64,000 bases of DNA from the NCBI GenBank assembly GCA_030684645.1, contig JAUXUF010000311.1, forward strand, positions 20,236 to 84,235, written 5' to 3'. Below, piece by piece: positions 52,817-63,930 of the stretch (position 1 is the stretch's first letter; every line of letters begins with the position of its first letter). The position numbers were made by a program, and so were the translations under genes. Source of the stretch: Bacteroidota bacterium. GTDB taxonomy: Bacteria > Bacteroidota > Bacteroidia > Bacteroidales > Prolixibacteraceae. Under the pieces are notes generated by a model that was given only the letters and a program-made list of their open reading frames with translations, was not told the DNA's origin and did no database searches.

Positions 52817-53093
52817 ATGCTCAAAATTGTTTCCCCAAAATTACTCAACGAGTTAAGCCAAAAGGCTCTGTCAACACCTCGCAAGCGAGTGAACCACAAC
52901 TTTCACGATGATCTGACTGATCCCATTAACCGGATGTTGAACGCTTTAGAACCCGGAACCTATCTTCAACCTCAAAGATGGGCCATACCTGCCACTTTCT
53001 GATAAAAATTTTGCCAGTTGGGCTCCCCGCGAAGGACATCCCGATTGTACGGAATACCTCTCAAAACTGACCGACCAATATTACCACCGATAA
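52817..53093 (+). pseudogene. WbuC-like cupin gene remnant with internal deletion and frameshift
   Basis: N-part MLKIVSPKLLNELSQKALSTPRKRVNHNFHDDLTDPINRMLNALEPGTYLQP; then in another frame from ~52974 KDGPYLPLSDKNFASWAPREGHPDCTEYLSKLTDQYYHR* (stop 53091-53093). Confidence 0.82.
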
Positions 53094-53162
53094 ATGTAGC
53101 TTCCGGTGCAGGTTTATCCTGAATTTCCTTAATTTTGCTGACTTTCAGAATAAATTGAAACC

Positions 53163-54527
53163 ATGGCACAGAAACCTTCAATCCCAAAAGGAACCCGCGA
53201 TTTTTCACCGGCTGAAATGACCAACCGGAACTATATTTTTGATACCATTAAAAGTGTTTTTCGTTTGTACGGATTTCAACCGATCGAAACTCCGGCCATG
53301 GAAAACCTGTCAACTTTGATGGGTAAATACGGCGAAGAAGGTGATAAATTATTGTTTAAAATCCTGAATTCAGGCGATTTTGCCGCTGCTCCGTCAGACC
53401 AGGAATTGCTGGAACGTAACAGTATCCGGCTAACCAACAAAATTTCGGAAAAAGGTTTACGCTATGACCTGACTGTGCCTTTTGCGCGATACGTGGTGCA
53501 GAACCGAAACGACATTTCATTCCCCTTTAAACGTTACCAGATTCAGCCGGTTTGGCGCGCCGATCGTCCGCAGAAAGGACGGTACCGCGAGTTTTACCAG
53601 TGCGATGTCGATATTGTTGGTAGCGATTCGTTACTGAATGAAATGGAACTTGTTCAGATAGTTGACCAGATTTTTTCCAGGTTGAAAATAAATACGATAG
53701 TCAAAATTAATAATCGTAAAATACTGGCAGGGATTGCTGAAGTGATTGGCGAAAAAGACCGGATCGTAGATATTACAGTTGCTATCGACAAGTTGGACAA
53801 GATTGGTCTGGAAAAAGTGAATGAAGAATTGCTTGAAAAAGGAATTCCTCAAACAGCAGTGGATAAACTTCAACCTATTCTTCATTTATCGGGTTCTGTT
53901 TCCGAAAAACTGGCTCAATTGGAACGGGCCATTGGTCAGTCAGAAACCGGGGCAAAAGGAATTGCTGAAATGAGAACTTTGTTCGGATACCTGGCTACGC
54001 TCAATTTATATACAGAAGTTGAACTGGACTTGACGCTTGCCCGCGGATTGAATTATTACACTGGTGCCATTTTCGAGGTAAAAGCCAAAAATGTGGCCAT
54101 GGGCAGCATCGCCGGTGGTGGCCGGTACGACGACTTGACCGGAATTTTCGGAATGCCAGGCGTATCAGGTGTTGGAATTTCGTTTGGCGCCGACCGTATT
54201 TACGATGTGCTGACTCAATTGCAATTATTCCCATCGGTTACAATTGATTCGACTAAACTGATGTTTGTGAATTTCGGACCTGCTGAAGAATCTTTTTGTT
54301 TACCAGTTCTGGCTGCCGTCCGCAAGGCCGGAATTAATGCTGAAATCTTTCCTGATCAGAGTAAAATGGCCAAACAGATGACCTGGGCGAATAAAAAAAA
54401 TATTCCGTTTGTCGCAATTGTCGGTGAGAATGAGTTGGCGCAGGGCAAAATAAACCTGAAAAATATGATTTCCGGAGAACAACAACTGGTAGATTCACAG
54501 GAACTGATAAAAATCCTTTCAGAATAG
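53163..54527 (+). CDS. hisS: histidyl-tRNA synthetase
   Basis: [35 protein letters not shown]. Confidence 0.97.
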   Translation: MAQKPSIPKGTRDFSPAEMTNRNYIFDTIKSVFRLYGFQPIETPAMENLSTLMGKYGEEGDKLLFKILNSGDFAAAPSDQELLERNSIRLTNKISEKGLRYDLTVPFARYVVQNRNDISFPFKRYQIQPVWRADRPQKGRYREFYQCDVDIVGSDSLLNEMELVQIVDQIFSRLKINTIVKINNRKILAGIAEVIGEKDRIVDITVAIDKLDKIGLEKVNEELLEKGIPQTAVDKLQPILHLSGSVSEKLAQLERAIGQSETGAKGIAEMRTLFGYLATLNLYTEVELDLTLARGLNYYTGAIFEVKAKNVAMGSIAGGGRYDDLTGIFGMPGVSGVGISFGADRIYDVLTQLQLFPSVTIDSTKLMFVNFGPAEESFCLPVLAAVRKAGINAEIFPDQSKMAKQMTWANKKNIPFVAIVGENELAQGKINLKNMISGEQQLVDSQELIKILSE

Positions 54528-54579
54528 AATACTTTTATGTTATTTCCTGAAAAATATGGAAATTATTTAAAAGAAATCT

Positions 54580-56082
54580 ATGGAAAGAGAAATTCATTAT
54601 ATATCACCTGATAAGCTAACCTACACGATTATTGAAGAGATTCTTGAACACCATAAAATACTGGCGCTATCGGAAGAATCGGTCGCTTTGATTCAAAAAA
54701 GCAAAGCCTATCTCGATCGTAAAATAAGCGAGACTGAAGGTCCGCTTTATGGAATTAATACCGGATTCGGCGCCTTGTGCAACATTGAAGTTTCGAAAGA
54801 TGAACTGAGCAAGTTGCAGAAGAACCTGGTTATTTCACACGCCTGCAACTTAGGACCGGAGGTTCCATCGGATGTAGTGAGATTGATGCTGTTGCTCAAG
54901 GCACATGCGCTGGCTAAAGGAAATTCTGCCGTCCAACTGATAACTGTTCAGCGGATTTTGGATTTATATAACAATGACATTCTTTCGGTAGTTTGTGAAC
55001 AAGGTTCGCTTGGGGCCAGCGGCGATTTGGCTCCTTTGGCTAAATTGTTTCTGCCATTGCTTGGAATGGGCGAAGTTTACCACAACGGAATACTAAAATC
55101 AGCTTCAGATGTATTGGTGGAAATGGGGTGGGAGCCTATTCAGTTGCAGGTCAAAGAAGGATTGGCATTATTGAACGGAACTCAGTTCATGAGCGCTCAT
55201 GCTGTTTTTACTTTGTTGAAATCCTTCCGCTTATTGGATTATGCAGATATTATCGGAGCTTTATCGCTCGATAGTTTTGATGGGCTGATCGAACCTTTCA
55301 GGACGCAGATTCAGGATATCAGGCCACATTCAGGTCAGATTAAAACCGCAGCCAACTTTCGGAAGTTACTCGAAGGAAGTGAACTCATCAGCCGTAAAAA
55401 AGAGCATATACAGGATCCGTATTCATTCCGGTGTATTCCGCAGGTTCATGGCGCTGTGCGGGATGCTGTAAGCTATGTGGCAGGCATTGTAGAAACTGAA
55501 ATCAATTCAGTGACCGATAATCCGACTGTTTTTCCGGATGATGACCTGATCATTTCGGGTGGTAATTTTCATGGCGAACCATTGGCTTTGTCGCTTGATT
55601 TTCTGGCCATTGCGCTTTCAGAAATCGGAAGTATCTCGGAACGTCGCACTTATCGCCTGATTTCCGGCGATCGCCATCTTCCGGAGTTTTTGGTGGCCAG
55701 TCCTGGTTTAAATTCCGGATTTATGATTCCGCAATATGCGGCTGCTTCCATTGTAAGTCAGAACAAACAATTGAGTACGCCTGCTTCGGTCGATTCTATT
55801 CCATCGTCGAACGAGCAGGAAGACCATGTGAGCATGGGCGGAAATGCGGCTACAAAAGCATTGAAAGTTGCAACGAATATTTACAGTATTTTGGCCATCG
55901 AACTATACAATGCAGCACAGGCCCTGGAGTTCAGACGGCCGGCAAGAACTTCGGATTACCTGGAACGCTTCTGGAATGATTACCGGAAACAGGTTTCGTT
56001 TGTTGGTGAAGATACCCTGATGTATGTTGGTATTAACCAAACCATTGAGTTTCTTGAAAAGGGAAAGTATTTTATCGAATAA
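54580..56082 (+). CDS. hutH: histidine ammonia-lyase
   Basis: GINTGFG; GSLGASGDLAPLA (MIO-forming ASG); LQKNLVISHACN (SH-type specificity motif). Confidence 0.9.
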   Translation: MEREIHYISPDKLTYTIIEEILEHHKILALSEESVALIQKSKAYLDRKISETEGPLYGINTGFGALCNIEVSKDELSKLQKNLVISHACNLGPEVPSDVVRLMLLLKAHALAKGNSAVQLITVQRILDLYNNDILSVVCEQGSLGASGDLAPLAKLFLPLLGMGEVYHNGILKSASDVLVEMGWEPIQLQVKEGLALLNGTQFMSAHAVFTLLKSFRLLDYADIIGALSLDSFDGLIEPFRTQIQDIRPHSGQIKTAANFRKLLEGSELISRKKEHIQDPYSFRCIPQVHGAVRDAVSYVAGIVETEINSVTDNPTVFPDDDLIISGGNFHGEPLALSLDFLAIALSEIGSISERRTYRLISGDRHLPEFLVASPGLNSGFMIPQYAAASIVSQNKQLSTPASVDSIPSSNEQEDHVSMGGNAATKALKVATNIYSILAIELYNAAQALEFRRPARTSDYLERFWNDYRKQVSFVGEDTLMYVGINQTIEFLEKGKYFIE

Positions 56083-56083
56083 C

Positions 56084-56110
56084 AAAAAAGCCGGAAAATC
56101 CGGCTTTTTT
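56084..56110. terminator. bidirectional terminator
   Basis: aaaaaagccggaaaatccggctttttt. Confidence 0.88.
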
Positions 56111-56569
56111 CTATTCTTTATCATGACTTTTTCGGTATTCCCGGATCAAATGGCCTCTGAATTCATTTTCGGTCCGGTACATCAACAGTACTTTTTTCAT
56201 TGGCAAAATCTTCATGAATTGTTTGTGGTATTCCTTTCTCAGAAGACCTTCACGTTCGAACAATTCAATGTAACTATTGGTCAATTTCTCAATCTCTACT
56301 TCTGACAAATTGGAGAATTCTTCATTAGTCATTCGCTCAAAATCGTGAATCTGACGCTGTATATCAAATCTTTTCTTTTCAAATTCGTTGTAAACCGGCC
56401 AAAAGGCTTGCGCTTCGGCAGGAGTCAGCTCAAGCTTGCTGGTAAAAAATGAGATTTTTTCAGCCTTTATTTTTTCAAACAGTTCCGGACTTGGACCTCT
56501 TCTTTCCTGTGCAATAAGCACTGTGAAAGAGAAGATTGTCAGAATGAAAAAAAGGAATAACTTCTTCAT
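56111..56569 (-). CDS. secreted Spy/CpxP-like helical protein
   Basis: Signal peptide; FFTSKLELTPAEAQAFWPVYNEFEKKRFDIQRQ. Confidence 0.6.
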   Translation of the reverse strand: MKKLFLFFILTIFSFTVLIAQERRGPSPELFEKIKAEKISFFTSKLELTPAEAQAFWPVYNEFEKKRFDIQRQIHDFERMTNEEFSNLSEVEIEKLTNSYIELFEREGLLRKEYHKQFMKILPMKKVLLMYRTENEFRGHLIREYRKSHDKE

Positions 56570-56575
56570 GGTTCG

Positions 56576-57043
56576 TTAGTTTTGAATTTCGGAATATATT
56601 TCGAGATCATTCATTCCGGAAGAAAGATAGGCAAGCATTTCATCCTGATTTATCTCAGGGATGTTGGTTGCTTCGTCCGAAAAGATGGCGTTAACCAATG
56701 AATTTTCATCGATGAATGAAAAATTGAGGGTGGAATCATCATTGAGATAAAGAGTCGTGGCGGCCGAAACTACAGATTGATTCGTATTTTTTGGAAAAAA
56801 TTGGTTGATGGGGTATTGCACCAGCAGATACACCAAGGTAAAACTTGCAGCCAATCCCAAAGCAGGTTTCAGCAATTGGATTATTCTTGCTGAAGGGGAT
56901 TTAGTTTTCCCGGCATGTTCAATCCCTCCCATAATCCGGTCTTCGAGTGAATCGAAGTAGTGATCAGGAGTTCGAAACGGATTTGTTTTTGGCCGTTTTA
57001 AGAATTCAGGTTGTCTATTTTCTTCTTCGTACATGATCTTCAA
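56576..57043 (-). CDS. single-TM protein, likely anti-sigma-like partner
   Basis: Cytoplasmic N-terminus, TM KPALGLAASFTLVYLLVQYPI, downstream of an ECF sigma gene. Confidence 0.5.
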   Translation of the reverse strand: MKIMYEEENRQPEFLKRPKTNPFRTPDHYFDSLEDRIMGGIEHAGKTKSPSARIIQLLKPALGLAASFTLVYLLVQYPINQFFPKNTNQSVVSAATTLYLNDDSTLNFSFIDENSLVNAIFSDEATNIPEINQDEMLAYLSSGMNDLEIYSEIQN

Positions 57044-57166
57044 ATGTTTGGGTTTGACATCTTTAATTTCAAATGGTTTAATTTTCTATACATTATATTT
57101 TTAAGATGACATTAAAAATATCTGTCTGAACCGGTCAAGTCAATCTTTTTGATTTTTATTTTGTCT

Positions 57167-57727
57167 TTATGGTTCTATTCTTGTTTCGTGTGTTTTAACG
57201 TATTCTTCCACTTTTTTTACTGCATGATGGTAGGAAGCCTTCAAAGCGCCCACCGATGTGCCAAGTATTACCGACATCTCTTCGTATTTAATTTCTTCAA
57301 AATACTTCATGTTGAATACCAGGCGTTGTTTTTCTGGCAGAACAGCGATGGCTTTCTGTAAAAGCATTTGCCAGGCATCGCCATCAAAATAGGCATCACT
57401 TTCCAGATTTTCAATGAGATAATCGTTTTCGCCATTCAGACTCGACATCATTTTTCGTTTCCGTTGATTCAGAAAAGTGATTGATTCGTTGGTGGCGATC
57501 CGGTAAAGCCAGGTAAACAGACTCGATTCGGCCCTAAACGAATCAATTCCGTTCCAGATTTTAATAAATGTATTCTGAAGTACGTCGTCAGTATCATCGT
57601 GATTCAATACAATTTTCCGTATATGCCAGTACAACCTTTCCTTGTATTTGGAAATCAGATGCCTGAAAGCAAGTTCCCTTGTCGAAGGATCTTTCAGGCT
57701 ATCCAGTATTTGCTGGTCATTGGTCAT
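57167..57727 (-). CDS. RNA polymerase ECF-type sigma factor
   Basis: DDTDDVLQNTFIKIWNGIDSFRAESSLFTWLYRIATNESITFLNQR; LPEKQRLVFNMKYFEEIKYEEMSVILGTSVGALKASYHHAVKKV. Confidence 0.92.
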   Translation of the reverse strand: MTNDQQILDSLKDPSTRELAFRHLISKYKERLYWHIRKIVLNHDDTDDVLQNTFIKIWNGIDSFRAESSLFTWLYRIATNESITFLNQRKRKMMSSLNGENDYLIENLESDAYFDGDAWQMLLQKAIAVLPEKQRLVFNMKYFEEIKYEEMSVILGTSVGALKASYHHAVKKVEEYVKTHETRIEP

Positions 57728-57860
57728 ACTTGAGTCGATAGTTGGTAGTCAGACAATAGAACCGGGAAATAGTTTAATTCGGCAATTTGAAGATTAAGTG
57801 TTCAGTCTCAGTGTTCAGAAATGCAAGCCCTGAGACTGGAAACTGAGACTGGCTACTTTT

Positions 57861-58610
57861 CTATTCAATTCTGAAATTCAAACCTTCCATTTTCAGTTTT
57901 TCGTAAACCTGAATGTCGAATTGATATAATTTGGCTGCCCGGTGCGCTACATTTTGCTGTTTTACTCCTGAATCAACCAGTAATTTCATTTTTGCCAGTT
58001 TCTTCCGGAAGTTTCGGGTATCCATTTTTTTATTCAGAATGACTTCGTAAAGCGATTGAATCTCGGTAAGGGTAAATTTGTCGGGTAAAAGATGAAACCC
58101 AACCGGGTGATACATGACTTCCTGTCGCAATTTCAAGAGTGCTTGTTGGATGATCTGATTATGGTCGAAGCAAAGCGGAGGCAATTCATTCAGATTAAAC
58201 CATTTTAACGATTTGGATAAATTGGATTGTTTCAGATCGTAATAATCAGGGTTAATCAGCGCATAATATCCGATTGTGATAACCCTGGTGTATGGAACAC
58301 GTCTGGGTGAACCAAAAGCGGATATTTGCTGAAGGAAAACATGATTCAGTCCGGTGGCCTGAAATAAAAGGTTTTTTGCAAATTCATCCAGGTCCTGATC
58401 CTCCGGTACATGCCCGCCAAACAGGTTCCAGTAGAGATCACTTGTTAATACCGGATGTTTTTCATAAATCATTCTGATCTGTTCTGAACTGGCTTGTTCC
58501 GGGAGTAGCTTTCTAAGCACTTCTTTATCAATTTGATTGAGTAATACCCGCAATCCGGATTTGTCAAATCCAAAAATAACACAATCGACAGAAACTGAAT
58601 TTAGAATCAT
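57861..58610 (-). CDS. NrtR/AraR-like regulator: degenerate Nudix domain plus winged helix
   Basis: DLYWNLFGGHVPEDQDLDEFAKNLLFQATGL; C-terminal ILNKKMDTRNFRKKLAKMKLL. Confidence 0.8.
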   Translation of the reverse strand: MILNSVSVDCVIFGFDKSGLRVLLNQIDKEVLRKLLPEQASSEQIRMIYEKHPVLTSDLYWNLFGGHVPEDQDLDEFAKNLLFQATGLNHVFLQQISAFGSPRRVPYTRVITIGYYALINPDYYDLKQSNLSKSLKWFNLNELPPLCFDHNQIIQQALLKLRQEVMYHPVGFHLLPDKFTLTEIQSLYEVILNKKMDTRNFRKKLAKMKLLVDSGVKQQNVAHRAAKLYQFDIQVYEKLKMEGLNFRIE

Positions 58611-58825
58611 AGTGCAATGGCTTTGGTCACAAAAGTAATAAACCGCAATTAAACTCTCTGAATGTATAGATAATAATTGCTATTGTTGCGATTATTGGAT
58701 TAAAAATGGGCAGGGATGGCTTTTCCCTTTTCTCTTCGGGCTAATTGTGAAGTGGTAAACTTTTATTTGCATTATAGTTGTCCAATTCGATTATCTTTGC
58801 ACCGAAATTAAAAAAACAAAAAAGA

Positions 58826-59926
58826 ATGGCTTTACAGTGTGGCATCGTAGGATTGCCTAATGTCGGAAAATCGACACTTTTTAATTGTTTGTCGAATGCA
58901 AAGGCGCAGTCAGCAAACTTCCCGTTTTGTACCATTGAACCCAACCTCGGAGTAATTACGGTTCCTGATGAGCGTTTGACTAAATTGGCAGACCTGGTTC
59001 ACCCCGAGCGTATTGTTCCAACAACGGTCGAGATTGTTGATATTGCCGGATTGGTTCGCGGGGCAAGCAAAGGCGAAGGACTTGGAAATAAATTCCTGGC
59101 CAATATTCGAGAAACCGATGCAATCGTTCATGTCTTAAGGTGTTTTGATAATGATAATATCACTCACGTAGATACGACCATTGATCCGGTCCGCGATAAA
59201 GAAACGATCGATATTGAGTTGCAGCTGAAGGATCTGGAAACAGTCGAAAGCCGAATAGCCAAAGTTGAAAAACAGGCCAAAACAGGAAATGATCCTGAAG
59301 CAAAACGGCTGTTGAAAATCCTGAACTTGTTTCGTGACACATTAAATGAAGGCAAATCAGCACGGACAGTTGAAATTGACGAAGCCGACCAAAAACTGGC
59401 TAAAGACCTTCAATTACTGACCAATAAACCAATCCTTTATGTATGCAATGTTGATGAAGCATCGGTCCTTACCGGAAATGCCTATGTTGAAGCAGTAAAA
59501 GAAGCCATCAAAGATGAAAATGCAGAAATGCTGATGATTGCAGCAGCTACTGAGGCTGATATTGCTGAGTTGGAAAGTTATGACGAACGTCAGATGTTCC
59601 TGGAAGACCTTGGATTGGAAGAATCGGGTGTCAATAAACTGATTAAATGTGCATACAGGCAGTTACAACTCGAAACTTATTTTACCGTCGGAGTCAAAGA
59701 GGTCAGGGCCTGGACTTTTAAACGTGGCTTTAGAGCTCCACAGGCGGCGGGTGTGATTCACACCGATTTCGAGAAAGGTTTTATACGCGCTGAAGTAATA
59801 AAATATGCTGATTTTATAACGCTGAAATCAGAACAGGCCTGTAAGGAAGCTGGTAAAATGGGTGTTGAGGGAAAAGAATATTTGGTGCAAGATGGCGATA
59901 TCATGCATTTCAGATTTAACGTATAG
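58826..59926 (+). CDS. ychF: redox-regulated ATPase YchF
   Basis: ORF 58778..59926; start likely at [40 protein letters not shown]. Confidence 0.97.
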   Translation: MALQCGIVGLPNVGKSTLFNCLSNAKAQSANFPFCTIEPNLGVITVPDERLTKLADLVHPERIVPTTVEIVDIAGLVRGASKGEGLGNKFLANIRETDAIVHVLRCFDNDNITHVDTTIDPVRDKETIDIELQLKDLETVESRIAKVEKQAKTGNDPEAKRLLKILNLFRDTLNEGKSARTVEIDEADQKLAKDLQLLTNKPILYVCNVDEASVLTGNAYVEAVKEAIKDENAEMLMIAAATEADIAELESYDERQMFLEDLGLEESGVNKLIKCAYRQLQLETYFTVGVKEVRAWTFKRGFRAPQAAGVIHTDFEKGFIRAEVIKYADFITLKSEQACKEAGKMGVEGKEYLVQDGDIMHFRFNV

Positions 59927-59952
59927 TCCTTTTTTTTAAGAAATTTGCAGGG

Positions 59953-59978
59953 AGGCAGTCCATTTTGGCTGCCTTTTT
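59953..59978 (+). terminator. terminator after ychF
   Basis: aggcagtccattttggctgccttttt. Confidence 0.75.
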
Positions 59979-60301
59979 GTATTTCAAAGTTAATTAATTG
60001 CTAAAATAGTTCCGGTAAGGTATCTTTCGAAAACGCACATGTTTTTTATTAGTCTTTGATTTTGTATTAGGGGGTAGGATATGGAATTCTTATTTATTTT
60101 CAGATAGGAGTGTATTTTTTTGAGGAGTCTCTTTTAAAATCGAACTTTTTTTGATTTGTAAAAATAGATGGAGTGTGATCTATTAGACAGAAAATATTGC
60201 ATAATAGAAGAATAATGTCAGAAAAATATTAAAAATATGACCAAAAAGACTATTTTTGAACACGATTACTTTAAGGGATTATATCTAAAACAAATAATAT
60301 T

Positions 60302-61975
60302 ATGTGTGGATTTGTAGGTGTTTTTGATTTGAAGGTACCAGCGCAGCAATTGCGTCCTCAGGTACTAAAGATGTCGAAGAAAATTCGTCATCGCGGTCCG
60401 GATTGGTCAGGCATTTTTTCATGTGACGAGGCAATTCTTTCACACGAACGTTTGTCGATTGTTGATCCTGAATCAGGAGGCCAGCCTTTGTATAGTAAAG
60501 ATGGGAAACTGGTACTGGCGGTAAACGGCGAAATATACAATCACCTGGAAATTCGTAACCGGATTGGTGATTCTTATGAATTCCTGACTCATTCAGATTG
60601 CGAAGTCATCCTGGCATTGTACCGCGAAAAAGGCATCGATTTTTTGGAAGACCTGAACGGTATTTTTGCATTTGCTTTATACGATATTGAAAAAAATGTT
60701 TACCTGGTTGCCCGCGATCATATCGGGATCATTCCACTTTACCAGGGATGGGACAAATCAGGAAATTACTTTGTTGCTTCTGAGTTGAAAGCGCTTGAAG
60801 GACATTGCAGCAAGATTGAAGAATTTTTACCGGGGAAATATTTGTACAGTCCTGATGGCGAGGTTAAAACCTGGTATGATCGTGATTGGCAATCGTTTGA
60901 TGCTGTGAAAGACAATGGTTTTGATATGGATGTTTTGCGTAAAGCGCTCGAAGATGCTGTACATCGGCAGTTGATGTCTGATGTTCCGTATGGTGTTTTA
61001 CTTTCCGGAGGACTTGATTCTTCAGTTATTTCGGCCATTGCCAAAAAATATGCAGCTTTCCGGATCGAAACTCAGGATTCGGAGCAGGCTTATTGGCCGC
61101 AGTTGCATTCATTTGCCGTTGGATTGGTTGGTTCTCCTGATTTGGCTGCAGCCCAAAAAGTAGCCGATCACATCGGAACCGTTCACCACCAGATACATTT
61201 CACCGTTCAGGAAGGCTTGGATGCTATACGCGACGTGATTTATCACCTTGAAACTTATGATGTTACCACTGTCAGGGCGTCAACACCAATGTACCTGCTA
61301 TCACGGGTCATCAAGTCGATGGGCGTAAAGATGGTACTTTCAGGTGAGGGCGCCGATGAAATTTTTGGCGGTTACCTGTATTTCCATAAAGCTCCCAATG
61401 CGCGTGCATTCCACGAAGAGACCGTTCGAAAGTTGAACAAACTGCATTTGTACGATTGTTTGCGCGCCAACAAATCTTTAGCTGCCTGGGGTGTTGAAGG
61501 TCGGGTTCCATTTCTCGATAAAGAATTTCTGGATGTGGCCATGCGGATCAATCCGGAAGAAAAAATGGCCAAAAACGGAAGGATGGAAAAATGGGTCATC
61601 CGCAAAGCATTTGAAGATTATTTGCCTGCAAGTGTGGCATGGCGACAGAAAGAACAATTTTCGGATGGAGTTGGCTACAACTGGATCGACTCGCTGAAAG
61701 CTATGGTTAACGAAAAAGTAACCGACGAAATGATGAATACATCCAAATTCAGGTTTCCGATCAACACACCAATGTCGAAAGAAGAGTATTACTACCGCTC
61801 CATTTTTACCGAGCATTTCCCGTCTGATTCGGCTGCAAGCTGCGTCCCATCGGTTCCTTCAATTGCATGCAGTACGCCAATTGCGTTGGAATGGGATGCC
61901 AGTTTCAAGAACAATGCCGATCCTTCAGGCCGTTCAGTGGGCAGTGTTCATTTGGAAGGCTATGCCAAAGGATAA
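60302..61975 (+). CDS. asnB: asparagine synthase (glutamine-hydrolysing) B
   Basis: MCGFVGVFD; RHRGPDWSG; YGVLLSGGLDSSVISAIAKK. Confidence 0.96.
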   Translation: MCGFVGVFDLKVPAQQLRPQVLKMSKKIRHRGPDWSGIFSCDEAILSHERLSIVDPESGGQPLYSKDGKLVLAVNGEIYNHLEIRNRIGDSYEFLTHSDCEVILALYREKGIDFLEDLNGIFAFALYDIEKNVYLVARDHIGIIPLYQGWDKSGNYFVASELKALEGHCSKIEEFLPGKYLYSPDGEVKTWYDRDWQSFDAVKDNGFDMDVLRKALEDAVHRQLMSDVPYGVLLSGGLDSSVISAIAKKYAAFRIETQDSEQAYWPQLHSFAVGLVGSPDLAAAQKVADHIGTVHHQIHFTVQEGLDAIRDVIYHLETYDVTTVRASTPMYLLSRVIKSMGVKMVLSGEGADEIFGGYLYFHKAPNARAFHEETVRKLNKLHLYDCLRANKSLAAWGVEGRVPFLDKEFLDVAMRINPEEKMAKNGRMEKWVIRKAFEDYLPASVAWRQKEQFSDGVGYNWIDSLKAMVNEKVTDEMMNTSKFRFPINTPMSKEEYYYRSIFTEHFPSDSAASCVPSVPSIACSTPIALEWDASFKNNADPSGRSVGSVHLEGYAKG

Positions 61976-62022
61976 TTAGTTATGTTTTTTGGATAAATAT
62001 TCTCACCTTTTGGTGAAAAAAA

Positions 62023-62048
62023 GAACCGGGACCATTGTTCCGGTTTTT
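62023..62048 (+). terminator. terminator after asnB
   Basis: gaaccgggaccattgttccggttttttt. Confidence 0.75.
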
Positions 62049-62132
62049 TTATTGGCAAAAGCGGATACTGTTTGATTAAATTCTTTTATTTTGCATTTGC
62101 TTGAAATACTTACTATTATTTGAAATACAACT

Positions 62133-63224
62133 ATGAAAAAATTGTTACTGATCGCTTTAATGTTTGGTTTTTTTGCATGCACCCAAAAACCTACCTATAA
62201 AGTTAGTGTGAAACTGACTGGTGCCGAAGGCAAAGCATTCCTGAGTCAACGGATGAAAGGTGTGTGGGTGAAACTTGATTCGGCTGCCCTTGAAAACGGA
62301 GAATTTCAGTTTAAAGGATCCGTGAAAAATCCTGAAGTTTATTTTTTGAGTATTAGTTCGAAAAAGGAACGGTTACCATTCTTTATTGAAAATTCAGTTA
62401 TTTCGATTACTGGTTCGTCCGATTCGCTAAGCAAAGCAAAGGTTGCTGGCTCATCGGTTAATGATGAATATCAGGCGATTGAAGATAAGATTGGTGAGGT
62501 GAGTAAACAAGGTTCCGAAATTTACAAACAATCCAAAGAGGCTGAAAAAGCGGGCAATAAAATAAAAGCTGACAGCTTGATGGTTATGGCAGAAACGTTG
62601 TTTAACTCAATCGATGAACAACAAAGAGCAATTATCAAAGCCAATCCAGCTTCTTACGTTTCGCCTTTTCTTTTGAGCCAGATTTATTATGAAATGGAAG
62701 CCGATGTGCTGGAAGGATTTTTATCCGGATTCGATCCGAAACTCGACTCTGTTGCTACAGTTATTAGCCTCAAAGAACGGGTAGCCAAACTTAAACTGGT
62801 TGCAATCGGGCAAGCTGCTCCCGATTTTACGATGAACGATGTGGCTGGAAATCCCGTAAAATTAAGCGATGTCTATTCAAAGAACGAATATACCCTGGTC
62901 GATTTCTGGGCTTCATGGTGTGGTCCTTGCCGTCGTGAAAATCCCAATGTTGTAGCAGTTTTTAATAGTTATAAATCCAAAGGGTTTGGAGTATTTGGAG
63001 TATCACTCGATGCCGATAAGGAGAAATGGGTAAAAGCCATTGCCGACGACCAACTTACCTGGCCGCATGTTTCTGACCTGAAAGGATGGCAAAATGAAGC
63101 AGCCGCGATGTATTCTGTCAATTCAATACCTGCAAATATGCTGGTTGACAAAACCGGAAAAATTATTGGACGTAACCTTCGTGGTGAAAAACTTCGCGAA
63201 ACGATTTCCGAATTGTTGAAATAA
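62133..63224 (+). CDS. TlpA-like thioredoxin lipoprotein with DUF4369-type N-terminus
   Basis: Lipobox FFACTQ; VDFWASWCGPCRRENPN. Confidence 0.88.
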   Translation: MKKLLLIALMFGFFACTQKPTYKVSVKLTGAEGKAFLSQRMKGVWVKLDSAALENGEFQFKGSVKNPEVYFLSISSKKERLPFFIENSVISITGSSDSLSKAKVAGSSVNDEYQAIEDKIGEVSKQGSEIYKQSKEAEKAGNKIKADSLMVMAETLFNSIDEQQRAIIKANPASYVSPFLLSQIYYEMEADVLEGFLSGFDPKLDSVATVISLKERVAKLKLVAIGQAAPDFTMNDVAGNPVKLSDVYSKNEYTLVDFWASWCGPCRRENPNVVAVFNSYKSKGFGVFGVSLDADKEKWVKAIADDQLTWPHVSDLKGWQNEAAAMYSVNSIPANMLVDKTGKIIGRNLRGEKLRETISELLK

Positions 63225-63347
63225 TAGGAACGATGTACGATTTGATAATTTATAATTTACGATTTTGGGTCAAAACATCCTGAAATTGTAAATAGTCAAT
63301 ATGAAAATAGTAAATGGTTTAACTTTACTCACTTTAGGCATTTTTCT

Positions 63348-63737
63348 ATGGAACAACTAACTCTCACTACACCAGCCTTATTATTCTCAGCTGTTTCGCT
63401 GATTACTCTGGCTTATACCAACCGGTTTTTGGCCTATGCTTCGGTGGTTCGAAGTTTGCACACCAGTTTTAAGGAAAACCCAAATTCCATTCTACTCGGG
63501 CAAATTCAGAATTTAAGAAAACGGTTACAACTGACTAAAACTATGCAGATTTTAGGAATTTCCAGTCTTTTGCTTTGTGTAGTCTGTATGTTTCTGATTT
63601 ATGTACATTTTCATATTTGGGCCGAACTCCTCTTTGGAATTGCTCTGGTTTTGCTGATTCTATCACTCGCCATTTCCATCCGTGAAATTCAAATCTCAGT
63701 CAAAGCCCTTGATCTTCATCTCAACGATATGGAGTAA
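63348..63737 (+). CDS. DUF2721-like small membrane protein
   Basis: PALLFSAVSLITLAYTNRFLAYASVVRSLH; C-terminal SLAISIREIQISVKALDLHL. Confidence 0.65.
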   Translation: MEQLTLTTPALLFSAVSLITLAYTNRFLAYASVVRSLHTSFKENPNSILLGQIQNLRKRLQLTKTMQILGISSLLLCVVCMFLIYVHFHIWAELLFGIALVLLILSLAISIREIQISVKALDLHLNDME

Positions 63738-63930
63738 GGAAGTTCAAAGTGCCTAAAGCTGAACTGTTTACCATTTAGCCATTAGCCATTGGCCATTGGC
63801 CATATATCATGCTCGTTTAAGTATTTAAATAGTACATAGTAAATTGACTAATGGTCAATCCTTTATTCCGCTTTAGTTCACTTTAGGCGCTTTCTTTCTT
63901 ATCTTCGGAACTTTATTTTACAAAACTTTT

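Noticed and set aside
57149-57361. Plus-strand ORF opposite the ECF sigma gene
   Set aside because: Antisense to a well-supported sigma factor.
63773-63806. gccattagccattggccattggccat short tandem repeat
   Set aside because: Low-complexity intergenic sequence with no supporting context.
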